Source: Chloroflexota bacterium
GTDB taxonomy: Bacteria > Chloroflexota > Anaerolineae > B4-G1
Assembly (NCBI GenBank): GCA_024232355.1
Contig: JAAEPW010000666.1
Span: 1-6,046, forward strand
Length of the DNA stretch: 6,046 nt
Direction: 5' to 3'
This document shows positions 5,527 to 6,046 of this stretch, piece after piece; position 1 is the stretch's first letter, and each line of letters opens with the position of its first letter. The position numbers were made by a program, and so were the translations under genes. The notes under the pieces were generated by a model. It did not search any database and was not told where the DNA came from. It was given only the letters and a program-made list of their open reading frames with translations.

Positions 5527-6046
5527 GGCGATGGTCGGTTCCACGGGGCGTTTGTAAGCCGGTGAGGCCAACCGAGTTCTGCCAAAACCTTGTCGCAGGC
5601 AAAAACAACTCTACCTAGAACGCGACCGAGTTAGTTTTCTCCAGAGAATCTGGGGGAGACCTGGTAGTAGCTGTTGGGCAGGACGTGGGCTTTAATCGGC
5701 GTATTCCCAGTTCGGAGGGTGAGGTGGATCTGATTGCCTGGGTCAGCTCTGCCCCGAATGCCGTGATCCTCTCGCAATACTTTCACGATATCTTTCACTA
5801 CCAAACAATTCGGCCCCTAACAGCATGGTCACGCAGCACATCCAAGAATTTCTCGTCTATATCAAACCCGCATAGCGGCGGCGGTATTTTTCCAATAGTG
5901 TGGGGCAAACGGAACCTTTGGAAGAGCTAGAACGTCTATAGAGACTCTTGAAAAAGTAGTCATATCTGGACAGTAGGATGAAAACTGTAAGACTATGATG
6001 GGTGAAGCATCGTAATCATTCTAAAGTAGCTACCGTAGCATCAAAA
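5527..6046. other. Non-coding or eroded region with no supportable gene
   Basis: No open frame here has a credible ribosome binding site, length and composition together. One plus-strand frame (5558-5938) has protein-like stretches, including LYLERDRVSFLQR, MVTQHIQEFLVYIKPA (ATG at 5825) and FSNSVGQTEPLEELERL just before TAG at 5939-5941. It is cut by stops at 5693, 5720 and 5873, which would fit a decayed gene; I do not recognise the family. An overlapping GTG-start frame at 5685-5930 lacks support. The last 100 bases are AT-rich, with single promoter-like hexamers (TTGAAA 5948-5953, TGGACA 5967-5972, TATGAT 5994-5999) that do not combine at proper spacing. No tRNA-like fold or long repeat was seen. 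Confidence 0.4.

Noticed and set aside
5685..5930. GTG-start frame of 81 codons
   Set aside because: There is no ribosome binding site and no recognisable domain, the composition is unconvincing, and it overlaps another equally weak frame.
481..5975. A 10-base inverted match between the two intergenic regions (TACTGTCCAG at 481-490 and CTGGACAGTA at 5966-5975), as possible ends of a mobile element
   Set aside because: A 10-base match between stretches of this size is not rare by chance. There is no transposase and no target-site duplication, and the match does not extend.
5948..5999. Promoter near the right edge (TTGAAA, TGGACA, TATGAT)
   Set aside because: No -35/-10 pair has 16-19 base spacing: TGGACA to TATGAT is 21 bases, and TTGAAA has no matching -10.

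Overview
The window reads as bacterial chromosome from an environmental, probably uncultured organism. My best guess is a member of Chloroflexota (Anaerolineae-like). The basis is the C-terminal tail of the large protein, which resembles the short YLPLVxR/K-type tails I recall from many secreted Chloroflexota proteins, together with the very large Sec-exported DUF11-type repeat protein and the moderately GC-rich coding sequence. This is an inference, not a proof. Strong Shine-Dalgarno sequences and two intrinsic-type hairpins point to ordinary bacterial expression. There are no rRNA or tRNA genes, CRISPR arrays or complete mobile elements.

Layout. Positions 1-471 hold the 3' end of a gene cut by the window edge. 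It encodes a surface or tail-fibre-like C-terminal domain, then a coiled coil, one transmembrane helix and a basic tail. The stretch 472-760 holds a weak inverted repeat, a 12-bp hairpin that probably terminates the first gene, a candidate extended -10 promoter, a possible 20-codon leader ORF with a very good ribosome binding site, and the ribosome binding site of the next gene. Positions 761-5449 are one 1562-residue secreted protein. It has a signal peptide, nine tandem beta-sandwich repeats of about 120-140 residues in two classes (A-A-B-B-B-B-B-B-A), a canonical DUF11 domain, a Big-1-like Ig domain, a degenerate DUF11-like domain and a short Tyr/Leu/Pro/Lys-containing tail. A strong terminator hairpin follows at 5487-5526. 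The last 520 bases contain no gene I can support, only interrupted reading frames that might be gene debris.

How the parts fit. Both genes encode cell-surface proteins pointing the same way, but a terminator and a separate promoter lie between them, so they are probably transcribed separately. The large protein looks like a long extracellular stalk or adhesin. The most interesting thing in the window is its regularity. Each of the ten DUF11-type domains carries exactly one cysteine pair (20 Cys in total, none elsewhere). Each also carries an invariant Lys, Asp and Asn at nearly fixed spacing, a pattern compatible with a doubly cross-linked stalk (one disulfide plus one possible Lys-Asn isopeptide bond per domain).
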